Shown here piece by piece: positions 1 through 12,072 of a stretch of DNA of 64,000 nucleotides. The position numbers were made by a program, and so were the translations under genes. Source of the DNA: Thereva unica. Taxonomy: Eukaryota > Arthropoda > Insecta > Diptera > Therevidae. The notes under the pieces are model-generated. The model was given only the letters and a program-made list of their open reading frames with translations. It was not told where the DNA came from and did no database searches. Location: NCBI GenBank assembly GCA_949987705.1, contig CATLJY010000183.1, positions 51,369-115,368 of the forward strand, given 5' to 3'. The first letter of the stretch is position 1. Each line of letters starts with the position of its first letter.

Positions 1-788
1 CACTTTCTGACAGCTGACACCCAAACTAATACACAGACAAACTTTATCCACAATAAGTTCTAAAGCTCCCCACCAAGCATTTCAAGTTCTAAAGCTCCCC
101 ACCAGGCTCCACTGACGCATTACAGTGGAGCAAATAAATACCAGAACGCGTAGACCAAAAGCTCAGATCACAATCTGATCTTCTACGTGCTATGAGCTAG
201 AAGACCCAAGCTGAGGCTAGTGATCTCCATCCAAAAAAAGGTCGGTTTATGACGCCTTTCGAAAATCCTGTAGGTTTTATGACTCAGGATTTATCTAATA
301 ATATTTCTACTCGAAAATCTTGTAGGTTTTTTGACTCAGGATTTATCTAACAATATTATATATTCCCTATCCTATCCAGAAGGTCGGTCTTTGACGCCTT
401 TCTACATATCCTAGACATCTCGAAGGTTTTTGACTCGGGATATCTTGTTTTACATTCCCGAACCCTAATAAAACTTTAAAGTTATTTGAATTTTAGTTAA
501 ACAAGCAAGTGGCAGCCATAGATCACACGCAGAATTGGAACAAGGAGTTGAGATTGGATTGAAAACTATTCATCGGAACTAAGTTCATATCAAATTGTAA
601 ATAAAATCAAAATTTGAAGTGTACTTTTTCAAGAGAATTTTTAGTATTAATGTGGAAGTTTGTATATGAATTGTCGAGTTTATTTTTAACAAATAAAAAT
701 ATTTAAAGTGAAGTGTAAGAATTTGTTTTTCTGGAATTACACGTTGTAGCCATCCACTGAGCATTCTAATAGGCTTTTCACAGCCCAT
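1..788. repeat. Unclassified repeat, possible LTR remnant
   Basis: No coding region is visible. The stretch contains two pairs of short direct repeats: an AGGTCGGTTT...GACGCCTTTC block near 238-260 and 380-401, and a 38-nt block ending GACTCAGGATTTATCTAA near 261-298 and 313-350. It also has an AGTTCTAAAGCTCCCCACCA repeat near 54-110. The density of short repeats upstream of a transposon junction suggests an LTR or leader fragment. No second copy exists in the window to define ends, so the class is a guess. It abuts the 5'-truncated E1 element at about 789. Confidence 0.3.
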
Positions 789-3700
789 ACATGTGCAATG
801 TTTTCCTTAAAAAAAACCAACAAAAAAGTCAGCTGTTATTATCCCTAAAAAGGGTTTATTATAGTGCATTTTTTTAATAAATATGGTAAACAAATTGCTG
901 CGAATATCACCTCTGCTCAACAAATCTGCAAGTTTTGAAGCAGAGATTGGCACGTATATGTCATCAAGAAAAGTGACATTTTAGGGTTTGACGAACGTTC
1001 GTTAAGTTTGTTCGCCTATTTACGTGGATGTAAGAAATTATGAAGCAATCACAAATGAATATTAAATAAAGTGAATTTCGAGTCATTCATTTCTACGTGA
1101 TTATAGGGATGCACTGTCAAAATTTCAGCCCTTCAGCTTCAGAGGTTTGGGCTAACCCCATTTCATCCCCTTTGGGGGTGCATTTCGAGCAATCGCCTCT
1201 TAGTGGATTTCCACGTCATTATAGGGATGCACTGTCCAAATTTCAACCCTGTAGCTCCAGTAGTTTGGTAACCCCATTTCACCCCTTTAGGGGATGAATT
1301 TCGAAAAATCGCTTCTTAGTAAATGTCCACTTCATTATAAATATGCACTGTCAAAATTTCAGCCGTTTAGCTCCAGCGGTTTGGCTTAGCCCCATATAAC
1401 CCCCTCAGGGGATTAATTTCGAAAAATCGTTTCTTAATGGATGTCCACGTCATTAAGGGGATGCACTGTTAAAAATTTCAGCCCTATAGCTCCAGCGGTT
1501 TGGGTAAACCCCATTTCACCCTCTTAGGGGATACATTTCGAAAAATTGCCTTATAGTGGATGTCCACTCCATTATAGGGATGCACTGTTAAAATTCCAGC
1601 CCTATAATTTTAGCGGTTTGGATAAACCCCGTTTCACCCCCTTAGGGGATGCATTTTGAAAAATCGCTTCTTAGTGGATGTTCACGCCATTATAGGGATG
1701 CACTGTCAAAATTTCAGCCCTATAGCTCCAGCGGTTTGGGTAAACCGCATTTCACCCCCTTAGGGGATAAATTTCGAAAAATCGCCTTATAGTGGACGTC
1801 CACGCCATTATAGGAATGCACTGTTAAAATTTCAGCCCTATAACTTTAGCGGTTTGGATAAACCCCGTTTCACCCCCTTATGGGATGAATTTTGAAAAAT
1901 AGCTTCTTAGTGGATGTTCACGCCATTATAGGGATGCACTGTCAAAATTTCAGCCCTATAGCTCCAGCGGTGTGGGTAAACCAGATTTCACCCCCATAGG
2001 GGATGAATTTCGAAAAATCGCTTCTTAGTGGATGTCCACGCCATTATAGGGATGCACTGTCAAAATTTCAGCCCTATAGCTTTAGCGGTTTTTAAAACCC
2101 CATTTCACACCCTTAGGGGATAAATTTCGAAAAATCGCTCTTTAGTGGATGTCCACGTCATTATAGGGATGCACTGTTTAAATTTCAACCCTATAGCTCC
2201 AGCGGTTTGGATAAATCCTATTTCACCCGCTTAAGGGAAGAATTTCGAAAAATCGCTTTATAGTGGATGTCCACTCCATTATAGGGATGCTCTGTCCAAA
2301 CTTCAGCCCTATAGCTTTAGCGGTTTGTAAAAACCCTATTTCACACCCTTAGGGGATGAATTTCGAAAAATCGCTCTTTAGTGGATGTAAACGTCATTAT
2401 AGGGATGCACTGTCAAAATTTCAGCCCTATAGCTTTAGCGGTTTGTAAAAACCCCGTTTCACACCCTTAGGGGATGAATTTTGAAAAATCGCTTCTTAGT
2501 GGATGTTCACGCCACATAGGGATGCACTGTCAAAATTTCAGCCCTATAGTTCCAGCGGTGTGGGTAAACCCCATTTCACCCCCTTAGGGGATGAATTTCG
2601 AAAAATCGCTCTCTACTGGATGTCCACGTCATTATAGGGATGCACTGTTAAAATTTCAACCCTATAGGTCCAGCGGTTTGGATAAACCCTATTTCACCCG
2701 CTTGAGGGATGAATTTCGAAAAATCGCTTTATAGTGGATGACCACTCCATTATAGGGATGCACTGTCCAAATTTCAGCCCTATAGCTTTAGCGGTTTGTA
2801 AAAACCCCATTTCACACCCTTAGGGGATGAATTTCGAAAAATCGCTCTTTAGTGGATGTAAACGTCATTATAGGGATGCACTGTCCAAATTTCAGCCCTA
2901 TAGCTTTAGCGGTTTGTAAAAACCCCATTTCACACCCTTAGGGGATGAATTTCGAAAAATCGCTCTTTAGTGGATGTAAACGTCATTATAGGGATGCACT
3001 GTTAAACTTTCAACCTTATAGCTAAAGCGGTTTGGATAAACCCTATTTCACCCGCTTAAGGGATGAATTTCGAGAAATCGCTTTATAGTGGATGTCCACT
3101 CCATTATAGGGATGCACTGTCCAAATTTCAGCCCTATAGCTTTAGCGGTTTGTAAAAACCCCATTTCACACCCTTAGGGGATGAATTTTGAAAAATCGCT
3201 CTTTAGTGGATGTCCACGTCATTATAGGGATGCACTGTTAAAATTTCAACCCTATAGCTCCAGCGGTTTGGATAAACCCTATTTCACCCGCTTAAGGGAT
3301 GAATTTCGAAAAATCGCTTTATAGTGGATGTCCACTCCATTATAGGGATGCACTGTCCAAATTTCAGCCCTATGGCTTTAGCGGTTTGTAAAAACCCTAT
3401 TTCACACGCTTAGGGGATGAATTTTGAAAAATCGCTCTTTAGTGGATTACTGGATGTAAACGTCATTATAGGGATGCACTGTCAAAATTTCAGCCCTATA
3501 GCTTTAGCGGTTTGTAAAAACCCCATTTCACACCCTTAGGGGATGAATTTCGAAAAATCGCTCTTTAGTGGATGTCCACGTCATTATAGGGATCAACTGT
3601 TAAAATTTCAACCCTATAGCTCCAGCGGTTTGGATAAACCCCATTTCACCCCCTTAAGGGATGAATTTCGAAAAATCGCTTTATAGTGGATGTCCACGCC

Positions 3701-3889
3701 ATTATAGGGATGCACCGTCAAAATTTCAGCCCTATAGCTTTAGCGGTTTGTAAAAACCCCATTTCACACCCTTAGGGGATGAATTTGGAAAAATCGCTCT
3801 TTAGTGGATGTCCACGTCATTATAGGGATCCACTGTTAAAATTTCAACCCTAAAGCTCCAGAGGTTTGGATAAACCCCATTTCACCCCC
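789..3889 (+). mobile_element. E1 Helentron-like element, left part
   Basis: This is a non-coding dispersed element of the same family as E2, E3 and E4. It has a roughly 300-bp unique 5' block (789-1096) nearly identical to 21668-21975, then a long tandem array. The true 5' tip, seen in E2-E4 as ACTAGCATAAAACCCGCG, is missing, so it is 5' truncated. LTR element A interrupts it at 3890 and it resumes at 16785. A unique head, a central minisatellite and a short conserved tail resemble the DINE-1/HINE group of non-autonomous Helentrons. That assignment is inference; the repeat structure is directly visible. Confidence 0.7.
1097..3889 (+). repeat. Tandem array of ~118-bp monomers (E1)
   Basis: About 23 to 24 head-to-tail monomers of roughly 118 bp. 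Each carries ATTATAGGGATGCACTGTC, a CAGCCCTATAGCTCCAGCGG-type block, a CCCATTTCACCCCCTTAGGG block, then GAATTTCGAAAAATCGCTT and a TAGTGGATGTCCAC block. Variants alternate (CTTTAGCGGTTTGTAAAAA versus CTCCAGCGGTTTGGATAAA), giving a higher-order pattern of two to three monomers. The array is split by element A and continues at 16785. Confidence 0.95.
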
Positions 3890-4774
3890 TGTTGTATTAT
3901 TAATACTGCAATTCTTTTTGCTTGCGGTTCGTTAACTTTGTATATGCACTGGTTTTAATCAAATATTCTTGCTTTGAACTTGGGTTTTATTTATTTTGAA
4001 ATTACACCGATGTTAGTTAAAGAAAATTGTATTTTGTATAAATTGAGGATTTACTACACTTTTATTTTTATTACATATAGAAATAGCAACACAAATACAA
4101 CACACAAATTATAAACAGAAATATTCTTTGTAGCGATTTTAATTTTCTTACAGAACTTTTTAGAAATTAATTCCTCGACGCGCCCGCCGCCGTCGATCGT
4201 TAAAAAAATTAACACTTCTAGCACATTAAAATTATTTTCGGCAACCAAAAATCAGCCGCCGCCGAACGTGCTTGGAATAATCCTTTTTAAATTTTCGGAC
4301 AACGCCCGCCGCGTATGATGGTTTAGACAACACTTAATTGACTTCTTAATTATCACGCCAACGAGCCCGGTCGTGATTCGGAAAAGGGAAAAAACTTTTC
4401 CCACGCCGCAAGGAAAAAGCTGCCGATCTCGGCAGAAAACAGATTTTCTTACCGCCCGAATGTGCAGCAAGCAGACAGATTCGAGCTGAAACCTGACACC
4501 TGATTCTGATAAGAATAATTTTTATGTTGATCCACGGTGTTTATCACCGTGGATTTCTACGAAATTATTGCAACGGAAAAATGTGTAATATTGCATTTGA
4601 GTTTCCCGTGTGATAATTTTTTAATGAATGTTAGGAATTTAAAAATGGAGAAGAACGAAATATAAAGGCAGGAATTTATACTTCCGGTTGAAAAACTGAA
4701 CTTTGGGAATAAAAAATGATGATTGATTTTACTTGATTGTTAGATTCTTAAAAATGAATTTTTTGTTCGTAACA
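3890..4774 (-). repeat. Element A 3' LTR
   Basis: 885 bp, bounded by TGTTGTATTA and TTCGTAACA on the plus strand and nearly identical to 15907-16784. It differs from the other LTR by a few substitutions and a short divergent block near 4681-4702. On the element's own strand this is the downstream LTR. Small ORFs inside it are fortuitous, since both LTR copies carry them. Confidence 0.95.
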
Positions 4775-6857
4775 ACTCCTTGGGGGCTCAATAAGAGCAA
4801 TGCTACGACGCGAAGCAAGGAGGCATTGCTCGAATTTAAAAATTTTTAGATTAAGTATATGTTAAGGGCCCGGGGGCGTGTTTTCTTGGTGTGGGGTTGC
4901 TTTAGGAATTGCGCTAGAAGTAAGAGTTTTGCGCCGAAATTTATTTATTGGGCGGATCGGATTGCGTTTTTGGCGGAATTAGGGCCCTATGTACCTACAT
5001 TAGATTTACTTTTCCGTTTCAGCCTTGGAAGTCGCATTTTTCCTAAACCATTTTACACTGTTTCTTTCATAAGGGCTTGTTTCCTTAATTATTATTTTTC
5101 CACAATTCTTTGTATCTTTTTTCTTATTGTTTATTCTACAATTTTTTTTTTTTTACTTTCTAAAACCCCCTTTTTTTTGTTTTAACTTACCAGCCCTTAA
5201 GGGCGCATATCATTTTACAATGTTTACTTTTAGTTTTTTCTTATGTTCTAAATATTTTCTGGTTGTGGCGCGCAGCATTTTCTTAATCTAGCCTCTCTCT
5301 TAAACTCTAAGGGCGCATGGCATGATCATGTTACAATGTTTACTTTAACCTTAAATGTTTTTTTTTTGTTTAAATATCTTTCGATTGTATTTTGTGCCGA
5401 GTTAGTGATTTGTTATCGGTGGCTGGCTTTAGCTCCGGCGAGTGGTGGTTAAAGATTCATTTTGGTTCTGAGTTCGGTCGAAGGTGAGTGTTTTCTTGTT
5501 TTTGGCAAGATCGTTAATTTATATTGACATTTTTTTTCTTTTTTTTTTTTATTTTTTCTCTTTCTCTTTTTTTTTTAGATGTGGCCAGATATCGAGCAAA
5601 GACGGCGCCGGTTAGCCCAGGAGGGGGAGTTGGGAGTTGCCGGCGGATTAGATAGTGCTATGTGTCATTAAAAATAAATATGTGTTTATGAATTTGTACT
5701 TTCCTTCCCTCCGGGGTGTAGTTAGAGATTATTTCTTTTTTTTTTTTTTCGTTTTTTTTTTCAGGTCTACAACTTTAATGGCCTTAGGGCGCATTTCTTT
5801 TGAGATAGTTATTCCTTTTCTTTTTCAGTAGTTCTATTCAACGGTCAACTTCTTTTAAGTGCGCTAAGGGTGTGTTATATGGTTTGTATATCAACATCAT
5901 ATATTACCGTTTTAAAACTTTTCATTTAGTCTTATTCACCTATGTATCTTTTCGAATCAAATCTAATCTATTTGCCTATAGTAGGGCTTTAGAACTTATT
6001 TATTTAACCTTTGCCTCCGGAATTCTTATTTACTAAATTTACTTTCTTATACAATTTTTTAAGGTATTAATTTACTTCCTTCCACAATTCTTAGGTAATT
6101 TTTTAAAACTTACAGAAATCTTTTTATTTAATAATTTTTATTTTTATAATCTTACAAGTGCTATTTTAGGGCGTTCTAGGCAAATATTTTTTTTTTTGAT
6201 ATTGTTTTCGTGTGTTTCTTTTTTGTTTGCTAATATATTCATAAGTGTTTGTTTGTTTATTATTAAAATTATCTATTGCTGTATTTGTTAATATTTGCAA
6301 TTGTTTTTTTTTTTTTTTTGGTTTTCTTACCCTTGCTTATTATTAAAGTTACGGTTAAAATTTTCCTTTGCTTATTATGTAATTGTTTTTTGATTTTACA
6401 GGTTTTAAGGGCCTTCAGGGCGTGTGTAGTATTTACCAATCTTGTTTTTCCACAATTCTTATTAAGTTTACTTACTTCTACTATGTTTCTTATATTCTAA
6501 AGCTCTACCTTCTACAATTCTGAATTTAATAATTTTTACTTTTCTAATCTTACAAGATTTAATATTTTCGAAGGGCGTTGTAAACATGACATATATTTCT
6601 AAGAGTTCGCCCATTTTGGAATAGTTCTGGGCAGCGTCAAGGAGCAAGTTCGTGGTCTCTTGGGCGGATGGGGTCAATGTAACAGCCCTTCTCGCGGGTA
6701 TACTTATAGATCGGGCGGAGTTAGTTGGGCATGGTTATTTATAGTTTTTGTGCACCTGAACACATTTTATGAGACCTTTAATCTGAGGGATGAGGCGTAC
6801 GCTAAGAGTAGCTAGAGGACTAGGCTATTATGTAAGGGTCGCGTTTAGCGGTTCTAT
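4775..6857 (-). other. Element A non-coding region between env and 3' LTR
   Basis: About 2.1 kb without a credible gene. It is strongly T-rich on the plus strand (A-rich in element sense) with several poly-T runs. Degenerate motifs recur: AAGGGCGCAT-like at about 5199, 5309, 5785, 5865, 6166, 6415 and 6571, CCACAATTCTT at several sites, and a TCTTACAAG block twice. A 9-bp stem (GAGCAATGC at 4795-4803, GCATTGCTC at 4823-4831) lies just inside the LTR. The polypurine tract next to the LTR is weak (AAGGAG in element sense). Confidence 0.7.
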
Positions 6858-8771
6858 TTATTTTGCTTGTTGTACTAGTTGTATAGAGGAGGCTCTAGGT
6901 AAGGTGTGACATCTACTAAGGGGCCTAGGTATCGTATCTACTGTTACTGTGGTGGGTGCAGGATCAGGTTGTGTGGCATCCGCGCTTGGGAACGCTGGAT
7001 CCTCGGGGGCGGTTCCCTCATCCGCCGGACGTGCGTTTTCGGGTGTTTGGGCGTTTTTATGGCGGATGATAGTCACTAAAATCGGTAGGCATTTGTAGGC
7101 AATGTAACCTATGAGGACCAGTAATAGGACGCCACTAAATGAGAAGGCGACCATTGAGTGGGTGTGAGTACGCTCCCAACTCAGGTGGTTTAGCTGGGAG
7201 TAGATCTCCTGCAGGGGCTTGGTGCCTTCCTGGATAATCCTATTAGTTTCCTCCCCTGTTAATAATTTTATCCTTTCATCGGAGGGTAGGTTCGTTGGTC
7301 CTTTAGCTGATAATACAGCTATGTGTATAGTTTCGGCTGCCGGGAAGTATGGTGGCTCTATTATTTGTGTAATTCGCGTGGAGCGTCCGTTGTAGACAAG
7401 GATTTTGTCGTCCACCTGTACCTGGCACGGTTGGTTGACCTTTAGTATTCCGTGCTTGGAAACTTTTATGGTATGTTTTACCTTGTCGCATGAGATGTGG
7501 AACATCTTGGGTTTACTCAGTGAATACAACCATGTGTTTGTTTGAGCTAGACTAGTTATTGTATTTTGTGGCCCGTCTGTAACTCTTATTGGGCACTCTA
7601 CTTTGTCTCCTAGGGGGTTATAGAGGAGTCTAATGGTACATTCCTTAGTGTTTGCTGAAAGTACGATAGGAACCGTTAAAGGTCCTATGAAGGTATTGGT
7701 ACTTAGGTCTCCGGTGACCCTTTGTAGGGCTTTGGCCTCCTGCGGGTGGAATAGCACAAAGTGTTGGGACTTGAATTCAGATGCTACGTGTGAATATGGG
7801 GTTTCAGGGATCAGTGAGTGCCCTGTCGCCGTGTTTATCGGAAAGACGGTAATTTTGTGATATTGCATTTTGGGTAAGTTAAAGATCGGTAGTGTGATTT
7901 TTATTACTAGTTTGTCCTGAACGAGGAGGGAGCGGAGCTGTGAGGCCTGGGGCAAGAGCGGGATGCAGTCATCGCATTCCGGGTTAGTTTTTAGATATAT
8001 TTTGGCTAGCTTACCGGGGGAGATTAGTAGAGGGTGGATTTTATTGTCTGCACTCGCGAGGAGTATGTCTAGGAGCGTTCTCTGTCTGGTCTCTATTTCA
8101 GATACCTGCAATAGTATGTCCGTAACTATACCTTGCCTTTGTTGGGTATTGTATAAACCTTCTGTCGCATTGTCCAGTTTTGCCAGCTGCCTAGTGATCT
8201 GTTGCTGCCTGTCCACGAGCGCGATCAGTGGTTTTTGTATTTCCCGTAGAGTATTGTTTACCACTGTTATTTGCCGTTTTTCGAGCTCCGCCAAGACTTT
8301 TTCGTTGCCCTCTAGTTCACTTAACCTACTATAAATTTCCTGTTCGTCGCCCGCATCCATGGTCCCAAAAAGGTAATGCAGGACATGACCAATGCCATCG
8401 AATAATGATCTTTTGGGGCGGCTTTGGGGTATAAGTTCTCGTATGGAACTTGTCCGTTGTTTTATATGAGTAATGATCGAGTGGATGTACTTCTGTTGCG
8501 TCGCGCAGAGTTCGTTAGGGTTCTTTGTACATATCTGTTGAGCTACTTTCTCAGCCTGTTCCGTTAGGTCCGTATGTACCTCTAATTCGTGTAGGTCCAA
8601 TTCTGTTACCACATTCCATGTGTGGTGATATAGCCACACTTCCCCTATGAGCTCGAGGAGTACCCCCGTAGCATTGATTGGGGTAAAGGTATACGGCCGT
8701 AAGGCATGGGACCATGGTCCGGGCATGCTCGCGGCCATTTGTATGAGCAGTAAGAAGGTCAGCGTCTGCAT
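6858..8771 (-). CDS. env: Element A envelope glycoprotein (F-type)
   Basis: About 637 residues from the ATG at 8771; a longer reading from 8783 would need a TTG start. The product would be a membrane fusion glycoprotein of the errantivirus/baculovirus-F type. A hydrophobic N-terminal signal segment follows the start. A furin-like RPKR site ends near residue 121 and is followed by a glycine-containing hydrophobic fusion-peptide-like stretch. A coiled-coil-prone region comes next, then a transmembrane segment at about 539-559 and a proline-rich cytoplasmic tail of about 75 residues. A splice-acceptor-like TTGCAG lies 6 nt upstream of the ATG, so expression from a spliced mRNA is likely. No stop or frameshift is seen. 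The gene ends 2 kb before the LTR, unlike env in elements B and C. Confidence 0.9.
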   Translation of the reverse strand: MQTLTFLLLIQMAASMPGPWSHALRPYTFTPINATGVLLELIGEVWLYHHTWNVVTELDLHELEVHTDLTEQAEKVAQQICTKNPNELCATQQKYIHSIITHIKQRTSSIRELIPQSRPKRSLFDGIGHVLHYLFGTMDAGDEQEIYSRLSELEGNEKVLAELEKRQITVVNNTLREIQKPLIALVDRQQQITRQLAKLDNATEGLYNTQQRQGIVTDILLQVSEIETRQRTLLDILLASADNKIHPLLISPGKLAKIYLKTNPECDDCIPLLPQASQLRSLLVQDKLVIKITLPIFNLPKMQYHKITVFPINTATGHSLIPETPYSHVASEFKSQHFVLFHPQEAKALQRVTGDLSTNTFIGPLTVPIVLSANTKECTIRLLYNPLGDKVECPIRVTDGPQNTITSLAQTNTWLYSLSKPKMFHISCDKVKHTIKVSKHGILKVNQPCQVQVDDKILVYNGRSTRITQIIEPPYFPAAETIHIAVLSAKGPTNLPSDERIKLLTGEETNRIIQEGTKPLQEIYSQLNHLSWERTHTHSMVAFSFSGVLLLVLIGYIAYKCLPILVTIIRHKNAQTPENARPADEGTAPEDPAFPSADATQPDPAPTTVTVDTIPRPLSRCHTLPRASSIQLVQQAK

Positions 8772-9245
8772 GGTGCGCTGCAATGAAGTTATAAATAAGA
8801 GATTAGTTTTGATGTGCCATAATTCGTATCCGTAGGTGTGGGTTGGTTGTCAACCGTGGTTTATCCATAAAGCACCGTTAGGCGTAAGTAGGCATGATTT
8901 TCTGGGTGGCTTAAAGCTGCGTTTTATTTTCATAAATAGCTTTAAGGAGTTATTATCGACGGTAAACAATCTCTCATTTATTTCTTATGGTGCCACACTG
9001 TGTCCATTGTGGTCAACGGGATGATGGGGTTAGGCTTAGAGCCTGAAGTAGTTACGAGGAAAAGTATGACTTCTATGTTTGTTAACGGTGGGCTGGGGGT
9101 AACTTGCCGCTAGAGCCGTTTATTAGGGTGCAAATTTGAATGCGTGAAAATTGGTACATGTGTAAATTAAGGATATTATTATTCTATTATGGAGTTCTGT
9201 AATTTATTCGTAGAAGGGTTTCAGGCGGTTATTATGGACTACGGT

Positions 9246-11369
9246 CTATTTGTTACCAATTCTAATTTTGGTGTTCACGGGGCTTGTAATTGCTACTATA
9301 GGATAGGGGCCTCTCCAGATGGCAGACAGTTTGCCGTTCCGGTTTTCGCTCTTTATAAGGACTTGGTCGCCTACATGGAAGGTGTGGGTTCTAGTAGTTT
9401 GGTCATAGTGGGCTTTAGACTTCTGTTTACTTGCTAGTAAATTTTGCCGGGCTATTGAGTATGTCTTTTGTAGTTTATACTTTAGAAGGTGGTAGTAGCT
9501 TTCGTGATTGTATAGTGGCTCGGGATCCTTTTTTAGATTTGAAGGGACATCAGGCGAGAAACCGTAAAGACAGTCCATGGGAGTTAGCTTAGTGCTGTCG
9601 TGAATACTATTATTATAGACGAACGCGGCCGTTCGTAAGTATTGATCCCATGATTTGGGGTTTTGGTCCGTGATACTACGCAAATATTCTACTAGGGGCC
9701 TGTGGGCCCGTTCTAGAGCGCCGTTGGATTGGGGATGATAGGCGGAAGTTTGTAGTTTCTTAATTTTTAGGAGTTTGCATAGGCCCTTGAATAAGCCACT
9801 GAGAAAGTTGGTGCCCTGGTCGGTTACTATGCTTTTCGGTATCCCGTAGCGGGTAATGATTTGATCAAAGACTATCTGCGCAACGGTTTCGGCTTCGGCG
9901 TTCGGGATAGCATAGCAATCTAGGAACTTGCTTAAGTTATCTTGAAATGTTAAGATGTACAGGTTTCCGGAATTAGTAGTTTCTAGGGGTCCCACTATGT
10001 CGAGATATACCTTGTCGAATGGTCTTTCGGCCACGTCTGTGATTACCATCGGCATTTTGAGGGCCGGCGTGGACTTATTTTTCTGACACTTTCTACATCT
10101 ACGAATATATTTCCCTATGTCCCTAAGCATATGACGCCACCAGTACTTTCTACGGATTCGTTTATATGTTTTGATTACGCCCTGATGTCCTCCGAAAGCG
10201 GAGTCATGATGGTCTTTCAGGATGGTGGCTATCTCTTCGGGATCTGTGATTACCGTGATTTTGGGCTTTTGATTAATTTCAGCCTCTTGAGGGGGGTTGG
10301 TTTCAACTAATGTGTCCACGGGGTTCTGCGAAATTGGGGATTCGGGTGAATTGAGTGGTTGGTCATCTGAGTTTTTAATACCGTTGCCTTCGGGGGCAAT
10401 GCCTACATCTGTTACCTCAAGTAGGGCCTCTTTTTCGGGCGTAGGATTTGGTCTTTCGCCTCGTGCTTGGGCACGGGTGACTACGTTGCATCTTTGGTTG
10501 TGGCCTCCTGGGGGAGGTTCCAAGGGTGCGTGGACTACTGCTTTGACAGTGGAAGTTTGTTGAGCCTTAGTATCTTGCGGAATACGACTGAGGGCATCGG
10601 CATTAGTATTATATTTGCCGGGTTTGTATTCAATATTGTAATCGTATTCGGAAAGTTTGTGGTGGAAGCGCACCAACCGGGTTGTAGGGTCTTTTACGTT
10701 GAACACTCCTTTCAACGGTTTGTGATCAGTATACACTGTGAATGTGCGACCTTGTAGGTAGCACCTGAAATTTTTTACAGCCCAGACTATTGCTAAAAGC
10801 TCCTTCTCGATGGTGGAGTAATTACGTTCAGCCTTGTTCAGGGTTCGACTGGCGTAGGCAATGGGTTGGTCTTTTCCAACTTCCCCTTGTGAAAGTACAG
10901 CCCCAAGGGCTTCACTACTGGCATCTGTAGTCAGATTAAAGGGTTTAGTGAAGTCGGGGTAGATTAGTAGGGGGGGCTTGACCAGTGCTGCCTTGATTTG
11001 GTCGAAGGCTTCTTGGCATCTAGGGGTCCAAGAGAATTTTACGTCCTTACGGAGGAGGTTGGTTAGACGCCGGACGATTTTTGAGAAATCGGGAATAAAT
11101 TTTCTATAGTAATTCGCGAGTCCGATGAAAGATTGGACCTGGCGTATAGTGCGTGGTTCCGGGTATTCTTGGACGCACGCCGTCTTCTTGGGGTCTGGGA
11201 GCGCTCCTTTCTCTGAGCAGATGTGCCCTAGGTAGACTACCTCCTTTCGTAGGAATTGGCACTTTTCGGACTGCAACTTGAGGTTATGCTCCCTTAGTTT
11301 GTCGAAAACCTTTCTGAGCTTCTGGTTGTGGTCTTCTAGGCTCTTACCATAGATGACTATATCATCTAG
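9246..11369 (-). pseudogene. pol: Element A pol, part 3: RT C-terminus, RNase H, integrase
   Basis: This frame is open from just after the stop codon at 11370-11372 to the end of pol. It begins at the LDD of the reverse transcriptase active-site box. The RT thumb follows, then RNase H (TDAS, the STIEKELLAIVW block and YTDHKPL). The integrase zinc finger has the HHCC pattern ending CRKCQKNK, and the catalytic core has D (LDIVGPL), D (TDQGTNF) and E (NGALERAH). A chromo-like or GPY-like tail ends at 9246. The domain order is that of Ty3/gypsy. It is marked as a pseudogene because the upstream stop separates it from protease and RT fingers. The gap to the env ATG is 474 bp. Confidence 0.93.
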
Positions 11370-12072
11370 TTAGACGAAACATTCTAGGCCCTGAAGGCCG
11401 GTGAGCACGTAGTTCATTAGTCTTTGGAACGTAGCCGGGGCTCCTTTTAGCCCGAACGGCATACGTTTGAATTCGTAGTGCCCGTAATTGGTGCTGAAAG
11501 CTGTTTTATCTCTGGGATCGACCAGAACTTGGTGATAGCCGCTGGCTAGATCAAGAGTGGTGAAGTAACGTGAGTGTCCTAGCTGGTCTAAGATCTCTTC
11601 TATGCGTGGCAATGGGAAGGCGTCGCCAATTGTTTTTTCGTTAAGTTTACGAAAATCAACGACGACTCGCCACTTCTTCTCCCCGTCGGCGCCTGCCTTC
11701 TTAGGAACTAGTAGGAGAGGGGAGTTCCATGGGCTTTTGCTAGGCTGTACTATATCGTTTTCCAGCATTTCTTGTAATTGATCATTTATTATCTGCCTCT
11801 GACTTTCTGGCAGTCGGTACATTTTCTGGTTTATGGGTGCCTGATCCCGTATTAAAGGTATTTCGTGTTGGATGGCGGTTGTATGAGGGAGGAGATCGCC
11901 CTTTAGATGGAAAATATCGTGGTATTCGTAGCAGAGGTCGGTAATCGACTGTCTTTCTTCCGCGCTTAGGTTTTCGTCTAGATTCAACTCCTTTTTGATC
12001 TGTTCTAAGCGGGCTTCGAGGTCTTGTGAGACCGGGTATTCGGGGTTTGGAAATGAATACCGGATGTTTTTA
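11370..12072 (-). pseudogene. pol: Element A pol, part 2: RT N-terminal half
   Basis: Reverse transcriptase fingers and palm, including the IVQPSKSPWNSPLLLVPKK, VVVDFRKLNE and FTTLDLASGYHQV motifs. The frame is open upstream to about 12085, where it overlaps the end of the protease ORF in another frame. It ends at a TAA (11370-11372) that replaces the residue immediately before the LDD of the catalytic box. This single nonsense codon by itself would prevent an active enzyme. No ATG is expected, because pol is made as a fusion through frameshifting. Confidence 0.92.

Noticed and set aside
1097..3889. Possible CRISPR-like array of regular repeats
   Set aside because: The ~118-bp units are contiguous tandem copies without unique spacers, in a eukaryotic transposon context.
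4054..4470. Two short minus-strand ORFs, repeated at 16071-16487
   Set aside because: They lie inside the LTRs of element A and appear twice only because the LTR is duplicated; no protein family is recognisable.
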